This document shows, one piece after another, positions 21,675-31,619 of a stretch of DNA of 64,000 nucleotides. Numbering within the stretch: position 1 is the stretch's first letter; the number at the start of each line of letters is the position of its first letter. A program made the position numbers and the translations under genes. This stretch comes from Hybos culiciformis. Taxonomy: Eukaryota; Arthropoda; Insecta; Diptera; Hybotidae. Where the stretch lies: the NCBI GenBank assembly GCA_964007475.1, contig OZ023273.1, positions 22,803,557-22,867,556 of the forward strand, given 5' to 3'. The notes below the pieces were generated by a model. It was not told the DNA's origin, did not search any database, and saw only the letters and a program-made list of their open reading frames with translations.

Positions 21675-21844
21675 ATAACAATTTTCAACAATTCAGATTT
21701 TTTTTTTTTTTTTTTTTTTTAATTCAATATTTTTTTTTTTTTTCAATATTTTAACAAATAATGTATTAATAATTAATCTGTACATTTCTTTTTTTTTTTT
21801 TTTTTTTTAAATCTACCTTCTTGTTCAAAAAAAATATTCGAAAT
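21635..21844 (-). other. Polypurine tract and 3' untranslated region
   Basis: Reading the minus strand, long A tracts lead to an AAAAAAGGGAGATGA run directly before the TG of the 3' LTR. This is the expected primer site for plus-strand synthesis. The multiple homopolymers (on the plus strand, T runs of 16 to more than 30) may vary in length between reads. Confidence 0.8.
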
Positions 21845-24800
21845 TTAATCGTTTTTAGATAACTTATTTTTTCTTAAGAATCTTGAATTTCTACGTAACA
21901 CTGACCCGTTTTCTAGCTCTATCCAGTACGACCTGGGAGAATCGTGAATTTCAATAATTTTTGCTTTTTGCCAATTTTTATTATTAAAAAACCACACATT
22001 TTCATTAACATTAAAATTTTCTTCTGATTTTTTCGAATGTTTGTCATAATACTTTTTTATTTTGTTATTGTTCAGTTCAAAATTAATAATAGGATTTGGT
22101 ATTTTTTGTGGGTAAAAACAATTTTCTTTTGCCGGAATTAATGTACGTGTTTTTCGGTTCATTAGAAGTTCTGTTGGCGATGCATTGAAATGTTTTAATG
22201 GAGTATTCCGATACTCTAGCAATGCTAACCAAAGATCTTCTTTACTTTCTTTCGTTTTCTTAATCAAATTTTTTGCAATGTGAACAGCTTTTTCAGCAAA
22301 ACCATTGCTTTGAGGATATCGTGGACTAGCAGTTATTACTTCCACATCAATGTCCGAACAAAATTTTCTAAATTGAAACGAGTCAAATGGATTATTATCT
22401 GCAACAATGTAACGAGCTATTCCGTGTGTTGCAAATAATTTTTTACAATTTTCAATAACTGTGGATGCATTTTTATTATTTACCGGTAAAATTTCAAGGT
22501 ATTTCGAGAAGTAATCAGATACAATTAAATAATTTTTATTTTCATAGTCACAAAAATCCATTGCTAGTTTTTGATAAGGAAATTTGGGTATTTCATGATT
22601 TAACATTGGTTCGCGAATTTTTGCACTCTGATATTTTTGACACACATTACATTTTGTAACTGTATTTTCAATATCACTGCAAATTTTAGGCCAAAACAAT
22701 AATGATCGCGCTCTATTTTTAATTTTTTCTATACCTAAATGAGATTTATGCAGTAAATTTAACATGGTTTGTCTTAATGAGTTTGGGACAATGACCTTTT
22801 CATTCAAAAATAAGATTTCATTATCTGCAAAAATATCATTTCGGAATTTCCAATAATATTTAATGCAATCTGGAATATTGTTTTTATTTTTTGGCCATCC
22901 ATCTTTGGCCATTACTAAAAGTTTATTTAAAACCTCATCATTTTTTGTCTCGACTTGAAATTCTTCTAATTTCGATTTACTTATATTTAATGAATGAACC
23001 ATTTCATTCAAACCCTTAATTTCGTCATTTTTTTGATTTTCTAAAAAATTTCTTGACAATAAGTCAGCAATATATAAATATTTACCAGGCATGTATCTTA
23101 CATCAAGATCATAGCGAAAAAGTCTTAACCGCATCCTTTGTAATCGCGGAGATGAAATTTTATGAAGCTCTTTTTGCATGACTGTTACTAATGGTTTATG
23201 ATCAGTAATAACCTCAACTTTTCTACCATATATGTAATAGTGAAATTTGTGACAAGCAAAAATTATTGCTAAAAATTCCTTGTCGATTTGCCCAAAATTA
23301 TTTACTTCACTTTCTGTTAGACTACGTGATGCAAAACAGACGGGCTTTCGATTTTGCATAATGCAACAACCAATTCCGAATTTAGATGCATCAGCTTGAA
23401 TAGTAATGGGTAGTTTAGGGTCAAACGTTTTCAACGTTGATGAATTTGAAATTAACTCTTTTATTTTATTAAACGATTTTTCATGCATTGAATACCAATC
23501 AAAACTAACATTTTTTTTTAGCAACTCTCTCAATGGGGCTGAAACATCAGCTAAATTTGGAACCCAATCTCTGATATAGTTTATCATGCCCATGATACAT
23601 TGCAAATCTTTTTTATTTTTAGGCGATGATAATTTTAAAATTGCCTCAACACGCTTAGGATCTAACGAAATTCCATTTTCGTTTACTATATGCCCTAGAT
23701 ATCGAACCTCATTTTTTCTATATTGTATTTTTTCTGAATTAAATTTAATATTCAAGGTTTTTGCCCTTTCAACTACATTTTTGAGTGCTTCATCGTGTTC
23801 CTCTTTTGACTTTCCTGTTATTAAAATATCGTCTATATATACAATTACATTATTAATATCTTTAAAATTGCGTTCATTATATTTTTGATAGACTTCACTG
23901 CCAATTTTTATTCCAAATGGAAGACGTTTGTATCGATAACACCCAAAAGGTGAGCTAAAAGTACATAATTTTTTGGAACTATCATCTAATTTTATTTGAA
24001 AGTAACCGTCACGAATATCTAATACCGTAAACCACTTTTTATTGCTAATTTTTAAAAACAATTCATGTTGAGTGGGAATACTATAACTTTCAGTTTTTAT
24101 TACATTATTTAATGCTTGTGGGTTTAAGCAAACTCGAATAGATTTATTTGGTTTTTCCACAATGACCAAGTTCGAAACCCAATCACTTGGTTCATCAACT
24201 TTTTCTATTATATCTTGCTGTTCAAGACGAGCAAGTTCTTTTTTTAACGGCTGAACTAAAGATAAGGGAACTCTTAACGGAGGTTTCGCAACTGGTTGGG
24301 CATTTTCTTTTATCTCCAATTTGTAATTTTCTATGAAGCAGCCTAAACCTTCAAAAACTTCTTTATTTTTTTCAATAAATTTTTCCTTATCTTCAGGAAA
24401 TTCATTAATAGCAGAAATCCGGTTCACTAAATTTAAATCTACACATGCTTTAATACCAAGAATTGGAACTGAGTTTTCATCAACTACTATAAAATTTTGA
24501 ACTGAAAAATTATTTTTAATTACACATTTTAAATTTATTTTACCTAATACTTTAATTTCACTGCCGCCATACGCTATTAATTTATTGTAACATTTTTCAA
24601 TAGATTTTATACCAATGTTTTTCAGAAATATTTTCGGTAATACATTTACCTCCGAACCCGTATCTAATTTGAAATTTATGCTAAAATTATTGATTTTCAC
24701 ATTTTCATACCAAGCCCGACTTATTGACTCTATTTTTTCACAAATAGTATCAATGCAAAAATCTGATTCACTACTCGATTTTTCACTAACTTTAAGTTCT

Positions 24801-25783
24801 TGAACTTTGTTAGCTAAACAAGCTTCTGCAAAATGATTAAATTTTGAACATTTTGCACATTTTTTTCCAAAAGCTGGGCACCGCCCATATTCATGAGATT
24901 TAGAGCAAAACTTACATTTTCGTAATATATTTTTTTCAGAACCTTTCTGACCAGAAAATTTGTTATCTACATTTACATTTTTATCATTTTCTTTTTTAAG
25001 ACTATCTGACTTATTCAAATTATTTTTTTTTTCATTACTGTTATAATTAGACTTAGATACGCTATATTTAGTATCAAACCTTTTGTTTTCATTATTGACT
25101 TCAATTGCATGAGCTGATGAGCTTATGGTGGCCCTCGATTCATTTTGAATTTCTTTTGTTTGATTTTCTGTTGCCTCCCACGCCCTAGCTAAACTAATTG
25201 CTTTTTCTAAAGATAAATCTTCAGTTTCTATAAATTTTTTTTGTAATTTTTTATCATTAATACCCATTATTAATCTATCTCGCAACATCCTATTCTCTTT
25301 GTCGGCAAACCCACATGATCTGACCAATTTTTTTAGATCTAATAGAAAACAATCAAATGGCTCACCCATGGCCTGAATTCTACTCTGAAACTTAAATGTT
25401 TCATAAATTTCATTTTTTCGTGGTTTACAAAAATTTTCGAACGCATCTATAACTTTATTGTATTCTTTTTTGTCGTTTTCTGATATATTTAAAGAATTAA
25501 ATACCTCAACTGCTTCAGGTCCAATTGCATTTAAAAAAATTGCTATCTTTATAGGATCTGTTTTGGAGTCACATCCACTTGCAGTCACCATGATCTCAAA
25601 ATTCTGCTTGAAGACACGCCAATTTTCTGCTAGATTACCTTGTAAACTTAGATTATCCACTTTTTTGATGAAATCCATTTTAATTGGTCTAAATATAAAT
25701 TGTTTTGGCGGCCTACCTCTTGGACGTTTCTCTGACTGGGTTATTTGATTTTTCTTTGTTTTCTTCACTGTAGTTTTTCCCAT
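21845..25783 (-). CDS. Gag-pol polyprotein of a Ty3/gypsy retrotransposon
   Basis: This is an intact 1312-codon ORF with gag and pol fused in one frame. In order: an AT-hook-like RPRGRPPK (about residues 20-27); a gag capsid region; a paired CCHC-type knuckle (CKFCSKSHEYGRC, CAKCSKFNHFAEAC, about 290-322); retropepsin LDTGS (about 373-377); RT with the first catalytic Asp in VLDIRDGYF (about 589) and YIDD (649-652); RNase H with QADASKFGIG and TDHKPL; integrase with an HHCC finger (HLGIEKIKNR...CNVCQKY); and a DDE core with MDFCD, VADNN and NGFAEKAV. All catalytic residues I can check are present. A single-ORF layout suggests the mag/K02A2.6-like side of Metaviridae. The ATG lies only about 20 bp after the PBS. 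Confidence 0.93.
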   Translation of the reverse strand: MGKTTVKKTKKNQITQSEKRPRGRPPKQFIFRPIKMDFIKKVDNLSLQGNLAENWRVFKQNFEIMVTASGCDSKTDPIKIAIFLNAIGPEAVEVFNSLNISENDKKEYNKVIDAFENFCKPRKNEIYETFKFQSRIQAMGEPFDCFLLDLKKLVRSCGFADKENRMLRDRLIMGINDKKLQKKFIETEDLSLEKAISLARAWEATENQTKEIQNESRATISSSAHAIEVNNENKRFDTKYSVSKSNYNSNEKKNNLNKSDSLKKENDKNVNVDNKFSGQKGSEKNILRKCKFCSKSHEYGRCPAFGKKCAKCSKFNHFAEACLANKVQELKVSEKSSSESDFCIDTICEKIESISRAWYENVKINNFSINFKLDTGSEVNVLPKIFLKNIGIKSIEKCYNKLIAYGGSEIKVLGKINLKCVIKNNFSVQNFIVVDENSVPILGIKACVDLNLVNRISAINEFPEDKEKFIEKNKEVFEGLGCFIENYKLEIKENAQPVAKPPLRVPLSLVQPLKKELARLEQQDIIEKVDEPSDWVSNLVIVEKPNKSIRVCLNPQALNNVIKTESYSIPTQHELFLKISNKKWFTVLDIRDGYFQIKLDDSSKKLCTFSSPFGCYRYKRLPFGIKIGSEVYQKYNERNFKDINNVIVYIDDILITGKSKEEHDEALKNVVERAKTLNIKFNSEKIQYRKNEVRYLGHIVNENGISLDPKRVEAILKLSSPKNKKDLQCIMGMINYIRDWVPNLADVSAPLRELLKKNVSFDWYSMHEKSFNKIKELISNSSTLKTFDPKLPITIQADASKFGIGCCIMQNRKPVCFASRSLTESEVNNFGQIDKEFLAIIFACHKFHYYIYGRKVEVITDHKPLVTVMQKELHKISSPRLQRMRLRLFRYDLDVRYMPGKYLYIADLLSRNFLENQKNDEIKGLNEMVHSLNISKSKLEEFQVETKNDEVLNKLLVMAKDGWPKNKNNIPDCIKYYWKFRNDIFADNEILFLNEKVIVPNSLRQTMLNLLHKSHLGIEKIKNRARSLLFWPKICSDIENTVTKCNVCQKYQSAKIREPMLNHEIPKFPYQKLAMDFCDYENKNYLIVSDYFSKYLEILPVNNKNASTVIENCKKLFATHGIARYIVADNNPFDSFQFRKFCSDIDVEVITASPRYPQSNGFAEKAVHIAKNLIKKTKESKEDLWLALLEYRNTPLKHFNASPTELLMNRKTRTLIPAKENCFYPQKIPNPIINFELNNNKIKKYYDKHSKKSEENFNVNENVWFFNNKNWQKAKIIEIHDSPRSYWIELENGSVLRRNSRFLRKNKLSKND

Positions 25784-25804
25784 TAATCATTAATTATTTT
25801 GCAT

Positions 25805-25821
25805 TTTTCTCGACTGCGCCA
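25805..25821 (-). other. Primer-binding site TGGCGCAGTCGAGAAAA
   Basis: On the minus strand it follows the CA end of the 5' LTR directly. TGGCGCAGTCG is the tRNA-Ser-type primer site known from 17.6/297-like elements. This fixes the polarity of the element. Confidence 0.85.
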
Positions 25822-26112
25822 TGATGTATTTGTTAAATTCAAATAAAAATTCAATCAAATGTTATTTCTGAATTATGACTTTATTTCATGAGGTTTATTA
25901 TACAATTGAATATTCTTTTTATTTTTATCAATTCAGTTAGGTCATTTAGGTAGGTACTTATATTATAATTCTTATATTCTACTCATACATATGTGTATGT
26001 TTAATACTCATTCTGAATCTATTGATATATTAAATAAGTATGTAACTTCTCATATTATATTTTTATTTATATACCAAGAGAGATTCTATTTAATGATGAA
26101 TATTTCTATATA
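25822..26112 (-). repeat. 5' LTR of the Ty3/gypsy element
   Basis: Near-identical to the 3' LTR. Its outer end is damaged: the expected TACATC is replaced by TATATTCATTCAAAACG, where rearranged element sequence begins. Confidence 0.9.
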
Positions 26113-26560
26113 TATTCATTCAAAACGATTAAATTTCGAATATTTTTTTTGAACAAGAAGGTAGATTTAAAAAAAAAAAAAAAAAAAATGATGAGGTTTT
26201 AAATAAACTTTTAGTAATGGCCAAAGATGGATGGCCAAAAAATAAAAACAATATTCCAGATTGCATTAAATATTATTGGAAATTCCGAAATGATATTTTT
26301 GCAGATAATGAAATCTTATTTTTGAATGAAAAGGTCATTGTCCCAAACTCATTAAGACAAACCATGTTAAATTTACTGCATAAATCTCATTTAGGTATAG
26401 AAAAAATTAAAAATAGAGCGCGATCATTATTGTTTTGGCCTAAAATTTGCAGTGATATTGAAAATACAGTTACAAAATGTAATGTGTGTCAAAAATATCA
26501 GAGTGCAAAAATTCGCGAACCAATGTTAAATCATGAAATACCCAAATTTCCTGATTTTCA
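26113..26560 (+). repeat. Inverted, internally deleted scrap of the same Ty3/gypsy element
   Basis: On the plus strand, positions 26,124-26,182 match the end of pol plus the 3' untranslated A tract. The text then jumps to the pol interior, with 26,183-26,555 matching the segment that encodes VLNKLLVMAKDGWPKNKNN through EIPKFP (the integrase finger). Both parts are opposite in orientation to the main element, so an inverted repeat of about 370 bp exists between 26.2-26.55 kb and the pol gene at about 22.6-22.95 kb. The frame is open for 136 codons but is only a fragment. Origin by template switching or a nested insertion is an inference. Confidence 0.9.
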
Positions 26561-26599
26561 GACACACACAAAGACGGTGCCTTTAAATAGTTATAAAAG

Positions 26600-27110
26600 T
26601 TTAAAATTTGATAGAATATTTTATTAAAAGTAAAAAAAGTTTTTTATAAAAAAAGTTTTTATTTATAATAAAGCTACATATTGGTAGTTATAGGTTTTTT
26701 AATAAACTTAATAGAGATATTAAGTTATTTTTATATTTAGAATATATTTTGAATATATATTTTAAATTATATTGTTTTATATATATAAATCTCAGTATTT
26801 TCATTATTTTATACATAATCTCATATTATTTTATAAGTTTTTACATATCTAACATTTATAATATTTTTTATATTTTATATTTGAAATTAAATATATCCTG
26901 TTTTATAATTATAGATTAATTGGGTAGTTTAAGCCTTATAATTATTTTAATTAACATTTTGCCATATTTACTTATATATATATATTTTTTATAACCATTT
27001 TATTTACTTTTTCATAAATCTTATATAGTTATATAAAGCATACATTAATAAATTTATATATATATAATTTTTTATTGCCATATATAGTTAATACATAAAT
27101 ATCATAAATC
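26600..27110. other. TA-rich spacer
   Basis: Over 85% A+T with many TATATA words; no gene or element edge recognised. It may be the 5' flank of the ORF at 27,116. Confidence 0.6.
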
Positions 27111-27115
27111 TCATA

Positions 27116-28525
27116 ATGATTGTACTTAAACTATTTAATTTTATATTAATACTAATTTTATTAGTATTGTCTGAAGGGTCATCCCAGGTTACTGATGAAG
27201 TTTCTTGCACATTAAAAGGAGACTCAACAATTTATAATGAGACAGTTAGCATTTTGAGAGCTAACCTATCAATGAAAATACCATCTAACTCAATTTATAA
27301 GATACAGCAAGAACTTTTTATTGAAACTCCCTATAATGACACTCATTCTAACTATATCCATCATATTTGTCAAATTTCAGATGATATGATATACACAACT
27401 GATTTATTTGAAAATAAACCCATAAATGATATCATCAGACCTATGGTTAAAGAAATTGTTAGTAAAGTGAATGAGAATATACCAGATTTTTCAATAAATG
27501 AAGTAATACCATTTATTGCCCCCAATTCCATCTCAGATAGAAATGAAATGGAAAATAAAACAGAATTTGTTATCCCTGGTAATAAACCTGAGGTACATGA
27601 TTCAGCTTCAATTAATCCTCTTTTTAATGATGAGAATATTAGGAAAATAGATATACCAGTTCTCATTAATCCAAAGACAAGTGCAAGAGACAGAATGAGT
27701 AAGATAAATCTAAGATCATCTGCATTTATTAGGACAGTTAAGAAATTAAAAAACTCAGAAAATAAAAGAGAATTAAACCTGAAGCTTGAAAATACAGATG
27801 AAGATAAAATTATGGATGATGACTATGTTATGGAAGAGGACTGGAATCCTACCTTAACCTCTGTTTATGGAAAAAATAGAAATAGAATGCTATCACAAAA
27901 ATTAATTAATAAAGGAGCAGATAAGAAAATTGTAGAAGGAATGTATGGGGATTTCAAAGGAAATATTAATGTAGGAATAAGAAGTAAAAGACAAGTTATG
28001 ATTATGAATGACTTGGAACTACAGAAAGCTATTAGAATCCATGATGAATCCATTCAAATTTTAAAGAGACGAACACATAGGCTTCATATAACTAAGCATA
28101 ATTTATTGATCTTATTTTCAACTTTAATAGTTGTTAATTCTGAAATAGAACCATCTGCTTGTTTAATGATTACTTCTTTAGAAAAGATTGTTGGCTGTTT
28201 CTACTTAAATTTTAAAGATATAGCAAAGTCAGATGACTCTAGATTGATTTTAGAATTATTCTCTGAGCTAGTATCTAAAGAGTTAAAATATAATAATGAC
28301 ATAGATCTATATTCATCTATTATTGACTCTAGAGAATTTTTGAAAAATCTTTACGAATCAAATGTAGTTAGAGGGTTAAAGAAGTCAATAATAAATGTTT
28401 CTGAATTTAGCTTAAAAGATAATTTAACTTTCAATGATGGAAAACAACCACTTGTTACAGTAGGAGAATTAGTTATAGTTTTACTAGTAATAGGATCAAA
28501 ATTTGAATTGTCATCTCCTGAATGA
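27116..28525 (+). CDS. Secreted/membrane-type protein with furin-like site (env-like, unknown)
   Basis: An intact 469-codon ORF. It opens with a strong signal peptide (about residues 1-22, MIVLKLFNFILILILLVLSE). The ectodomain has several N-glycosylation sequons (NET, NLS, NDT, NKT). At about residue 295 is RSKRQ, a good furin-type cleavage site. After it comes a basic helical stretch and a hydrophobic segment (NLLILFSTLIVV), and the C-terminus carries a second hydrophobic patch (VGELVIVLLVIG). This order, signal-surface-furin-helical, is that of retroviral or baculoviral-type envelope proteins, but I find no family-specific fusion peptide and few conserved cysteines. It lies 0.5 kb from a gypsy scrap, outside that element's LTRs. 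A host secreted protein or another virus gene is equally possible. Confidence 0.5.
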   Translation: MIVLKLFNFILILILLVLSEGSSQVTDEVSCTLKGDSTIYNETVSILRANLSMKIPSNSIYKIQQELFIETPYNDTHSNYIHHICQISDDMIYTTDLFENKPINDIIRPMVKEIVSKVNENIPDFSINEVIPFIAPNSISDRNEMENKTEFVIPGNKPEVHDSASINPLFNDENIRKIDIPVLINPKTSARDRMSKINLRSSAFIRTVKKLKNSENKRELNLKLENTDEDKIMDDDYVMEEDWNPTLTSVYGKNRNRMLSQKLINKGADKKIVEGMYGDFKGNINVGIRSKRQVMIMNDLELQKAIRIHDESIQILKRRTHRLHITKHNLLILFSTLIVVNSEIEPSACLMITSLEKIVGCFYLNFKDIAKSDDSRLILELFSELVSKELKYNNDIDLYSSIIDSREFLKNLYESNVVRGLKKSIINVSEFSLKDNLTFNDGKQPLVTVGELVIVLLVIGSKFELSSPE

Positions 28526-28574
28526 GCTCAAACGTTTTTTTGACATCCCAAATATTAAAACCGAAATCCAAATG

Positions 28575-28695
28575 AAATAAAAAATGTGTACGAAATAATA
28601 AATGTGTACGATAAAAAAATGTGTACGATAAAAATGAAATAAAAATGTGTACGAAATAATAAATGTGTACGATAAAAAAATGTGTACGATAAAAC
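28575..28695 (+). repeat. Tandem AAATGTGTACG repeats
   Basis: The word AATGTGTACGA recurs six times in two about 60-bp supra-units, separated by AAATAATA and TAAAA spacers. It lies between the env-like ORF and the BEL gag remainder. Confidence 0.85.
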
Positions 28696-28744
28696 AAATA
28701 AATTGGTTTCAAGACTTAGACATCTCCAAATAGAGGCAACAAAT

Positions 28745-29290
28745 TCCTAGTTTATCCTAGTTTATATTCTTTCACAGAAATTGCCAAAAGAAACCCATCA
28801 ACTGTGGGAGCAGACACTTACGGTCAAAACCGCCATTCCCCGATTCGGAGATTTAAAAGATTTCCTTTTAGACCGATTTCGAACTCTGGAAGGTATCGCC
28901 CGGCCAAATGTCGTGTCTTCACCAAAACATAATAGTTCTAAAGCCTTTAGTACTAAAGTGAAACAGAAATGTTGTCTATGTGATCAAGATCATTATTTAA
29001 CGCTATGCCCTCAATTCTTGGCTCAGAGCGTGGAATCTCGTTTCCAATTTATTAAGCCCAAAAAGGGATGTATTAACTGTCTGAACTTAAACCACAAGGT
29101 AGCCAATTGCAATAGCAAGTTTACATGCCGCCAATGTAATAAGAAGCATCATACAATGCTCCATAAAAATGGGATTTTTCTTCTTAGCATCTGATTTAAC
29201 ACCCGATTTATTCGGAAATAGCCAGTGCCAAAATTTATTAAATCAAGGCATAATTAGAATTGACAGTAGATTTTCAAAAGTCTTATCATC
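28745..29290 (+). pseudogene. BEL/Pao gag, C-terminal half with zinc knuckles
   Basis: The reading enters at about 28,750 with FILVYILSQKLPKETHQLWE, continues with FGDLKDFLLDRFRTLE, then has cysteine/histidine knuckles: CCLCDQDHYLTLC, CINCLNLNHKVANC and CRQCNKKHHTMLH. These are the end of the DUF1759 region and the zinc knuckles of BEL/Pao gag. Roughly 100 residues that should link it to 21,330 are absent. After about 29,190 the frame breaks and no pol follows. Confidence 0.85.
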
Positions 29291-29295
29291 AACAA

Positions 29296-29501
29296 TGTAG
29301 TGCGCCCTTTGAGCGTGACACTCCTCACTCATATAATATCATTAGGATATGATATGAGTGATGAGTGACACTTTGAATAGGAGTACTCACTCTCTTTCTC
29401 TTCCTTAAGATTGTATTAAAAGTTATGTACGATTGTACAATAAGTTCAGTCTGTAAATAGCATTCAATAAATAAAGTTATAAGTCAGCTAATAAAATACC
29501 A
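29296..29501 (+). repeat. Probable BEL/Pao 3' LTR
   Basis: Starts TGTAGTGCGCCCTTTGAGCG and ends about AATACCA. It includes a short palindrome (CACTCATATAATATC...GATATGATATGAGTG), a CTCTTTCTCTTCC promoter-like tract, and AATAAATAAAGTT near the end. A related block lies at 32,546-32,722. The matching 5' LTR was not found. Confidence 0.6.
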
Positions 29502-29523
29502 ATTATTTTAATTTATGATGCTA

Positions 29524-30154
29524 AAGCGGCGGTCACACGAGGCTGGTTTACCAGCCGCTTGTAGCTGGTTGCTGCTAACAGCCAGTTAACAAGCACCGTG
29601 TGAACTGTTATGTCCGTTGGTGCCAGCAGCAGCGGAGCTATTTCAGTAGCGGCTGGTGAAGTTGAATGGTTCAACTTTACTAGCGCTGCTTGACAATGTT
29701 GTTGTTGATTATTTTGTTTCAATTTTACATTTAATTTTATTGATTTGAATTATTCAATATTACTTTACTAATAGTAGTGCAATTAAAATAAAATGGGACC
29801 AAAAAGTAATGATGAGAAGTGAAATTCAAATCAAATAATAATTTTCGTTGAAATATATAACAAATATGATTGTTTGTGGGATGCAACTGCACCGTCTTAT
29901 TTAAAAAGGCCAATTGCCAATTGCCTTCTTAACAATTTCCTTAACACTTCTTTCCTATGTAAAGACATTTTGTACAAAACAGTGACCAAAATATATAAAA
30001 CTGATTCGAAACATCGGAGCTGCCAGACCAGCTGCTGCTGTTTGCACAATACTGTGTGAACCCTTCCGTATGCTGGTTGCTGTCGCTGCTAGCCAGCCGC
30101 TGTTGACTAGCAGCGACCAGCGGCTGGTAAACCAGCCTCGTGTGACCGCCGCTT
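29524..30154. mobile_element. MITE with about 37-bp inverted termini
   Basis: The left end AAGCGGCGGTCACACGAGGC plus CTGGTTTACCAGCCGCT is the reverse complement of the right end at 30,118-30,154. The ends are flanked by TA on both sides. The interior (about 630 bp) is rich in further AGCAGC/GCTGCT inverted words and has no transposase. It may be a Tc/mariner-type or other TA-targeting non-autonomous element. Confidence 0.85.
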
Positions 30155-30253
30155 TAGACATCACAACAATTACCTGTATTGTGTACGGAGAGTTTGGAGC
30201 AAAATTAGAAATTGATAAACATCGTAATGTTTTAACTAATATCTAAAAAAAAA

Positions 30254-30640
30254 ATGAATACAATAGAAATTTTCCAAGCACTCAGTAGTAACAAAACTAC
30301 AAAAAAAATATTCAAAGAAGTTTATCGGACAAATTACCTATTCATGTTAATAAACCAGCACTTGTAATAGCAAATACAGACCCATCTACGAAGCCCGGAC
30401 AACACTGGATTGGAATATATTTTCCATTAAAAGAAAATGCCTTATATTTTGATTCACCCGGAAAACACCTACAGATAAAAATTTTTTAAATTTTATGACA
30501 AGAAATGGATCAACAAAATATTTTTTATACAATAGCAAACGATTACAAAGTTCAATGTCAGATGTGTGCGGTAAATACTGTTGCATATTTTCATGTTACA
30601 TGTGCAAAAATTTAAAATTAAATAATTTTGTAAGTATTTA
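30254..30640 (+). pseudogene. Polinton/Maverick adenovirus-type cysteine protease, frameshifted
   Basis: Across two frames the C5-protease pattern is clear: a PxxVNKPALVIANTDPS entry, PGQHWIGIYF with the catalytic His, YFDSPG with the Asp, and, after a frame change, QSSMSDVCGKYCCIF with the catalytic Cys. Length and motif spacing fit the PRO gene of Polintons and adintoviruses, which processes capsid proteins. At least two frameshifts or stops break it. Confidence 0.8.
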
Positions 30641-30794
30641 AAAAAAAAAAAAAATTTATGAAAACGATAATTTGGTTAATGAATTGTTTCAAAAAATATT
30701 TTTTATTGAAAAAAAATAAAATAAAAAGTTTTGATTACCAAAAATTTCGGTCAGTTTAATTAAATTTTTATTCAAAATAACATCATAAAAAAAA

Positions 30795-31490
30795 ATGGAA
30801 AAAAAAAATTTACAATTATTAGTTCAAATTGTGAAAATAAAAAACTTAAACTTGTTGAGCCAAAAAAAAAAAAAACAAAAAAAAGATGATGATGTGAACA
30901 ACATTATCATAAGCAGCAGCAGTAGCAATTCAGAAAAAGAAAATCTCTTGTTAGCTTATACATATTTTTTAAATGAGCAAAAAACAACATTTTTATAAAT
31001 TGGAATTGATTATAACGATTTCAAATCCAAAATTATTTTTCATAATATAAATCAGCCAAAAGTTAATGTCTCATCTGCAGAATGAACCTATTATTATCAA
31101 AATGAAAAAAATTATACAACGAAACAGAATCAATTCAATGCTCAAATTCCTGAATCAATTGAGCGTGAATATTTGTGTGAGATAATGAAAGCTGAGAATG
31201 TTTTGCAGTTTAATGAGCAAAACTCAAAGCTGTTTTGTATGAGCCACGAAGAGAAAAAAAAAGTTTGCATACTTTTAGAATTTATTAACATTTGCATGGC
31301 TCATAACAATTCATCAGAAATTGGACTTCGCTCATATTTTAACAGCTATGTAGAAAGATGCACTTTAAAAAATGTGCCACGCCTAGAGGAAAAAGATTTT
31401 TTTATACCCGATTTTTGTACACCGTTCAATGTAATTTCTCTCGTCTTTTTTACGAGCTTGGTTTTTTTTTACAAAAAAAAAATAAATAAA
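30795..31490 (+). pseudogene. Possible Polinton companion ORFs
   Basis: Two short frames (30,795-30,998 and 31,173-31,440) follow the protease. The first is Lys-rich with a Ser run. The second has a helical, His/Met/Asn-rich text beginning MCEIMKAENVLQFNEQNSKL. Position next to PRO suggests remnants of other Polinton genes, but no motif allows naming. Possible but weakly supported. Confidence 0.3.
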
Positions 31491-31517
31491 TAAAATAAAA
31501 AATAAAAATAAATAAAA

Positions 31518-31600
31518 CGCGCCAGCCGCAAATCCCACTGACCAACCACCCGCCCGCCGCTTTGCTGCCCCCCTTCCCGTGTGTCTACCTCACAAATATT
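31518..31600. repeat. Fragment of the GC-rich MITE family seen at 46 kb
   Basis: The words CGCAAATCCCACTGACCAAC and ACCCGCCCGCCGC also occur at 46,075-46,130 and, in part, at 48,130-48,165. This is a GC-rich island in AT-rich DNA. Only the interior part of the element is present. Confidence 0.65.
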
Positions 31601-31619
31601 TTATCTTTTTTACTCACAT

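Larger units (their letters stand above)
21342..26112 (-). mobile_element. Complete-looking Ty3/gypsy LTR retrotransposon
   Basis: On the minus strand the order is 5' LTR (25,822-26,112), PBS, a single gag-pol ORF, PPT and 3' LTR (21,342-21,634). The two LTRs look identical over nearly all their about 290 bp, which points to a recent insertion. The first bases of the 5' LTR are altered (TATATA where the 3' LTR has TGTATA), and a rearranged scrap of the same element abuts it, so no target-site duplication can be read. It sits inside the gap of the split BEL gag. Confidence 0.92.

Noticed and set aside
22465..25748. Plus-strand frames opposite the gag-pol ORF.
   Set aside because: They are antisense shadows of the 1312-codon gene.
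29874..30164. Cys-rich short frames inside the 29.5-kb MITE.
   Set aside because: They arise from GCTGCT words of the inverted termini and have no start context or partner.
30795..30998. Lys/Ser-rich frame as an independent gene.
   Set aside because: It is made of A runs and AGCAGC words; kept only as a possible Polinton remnant.
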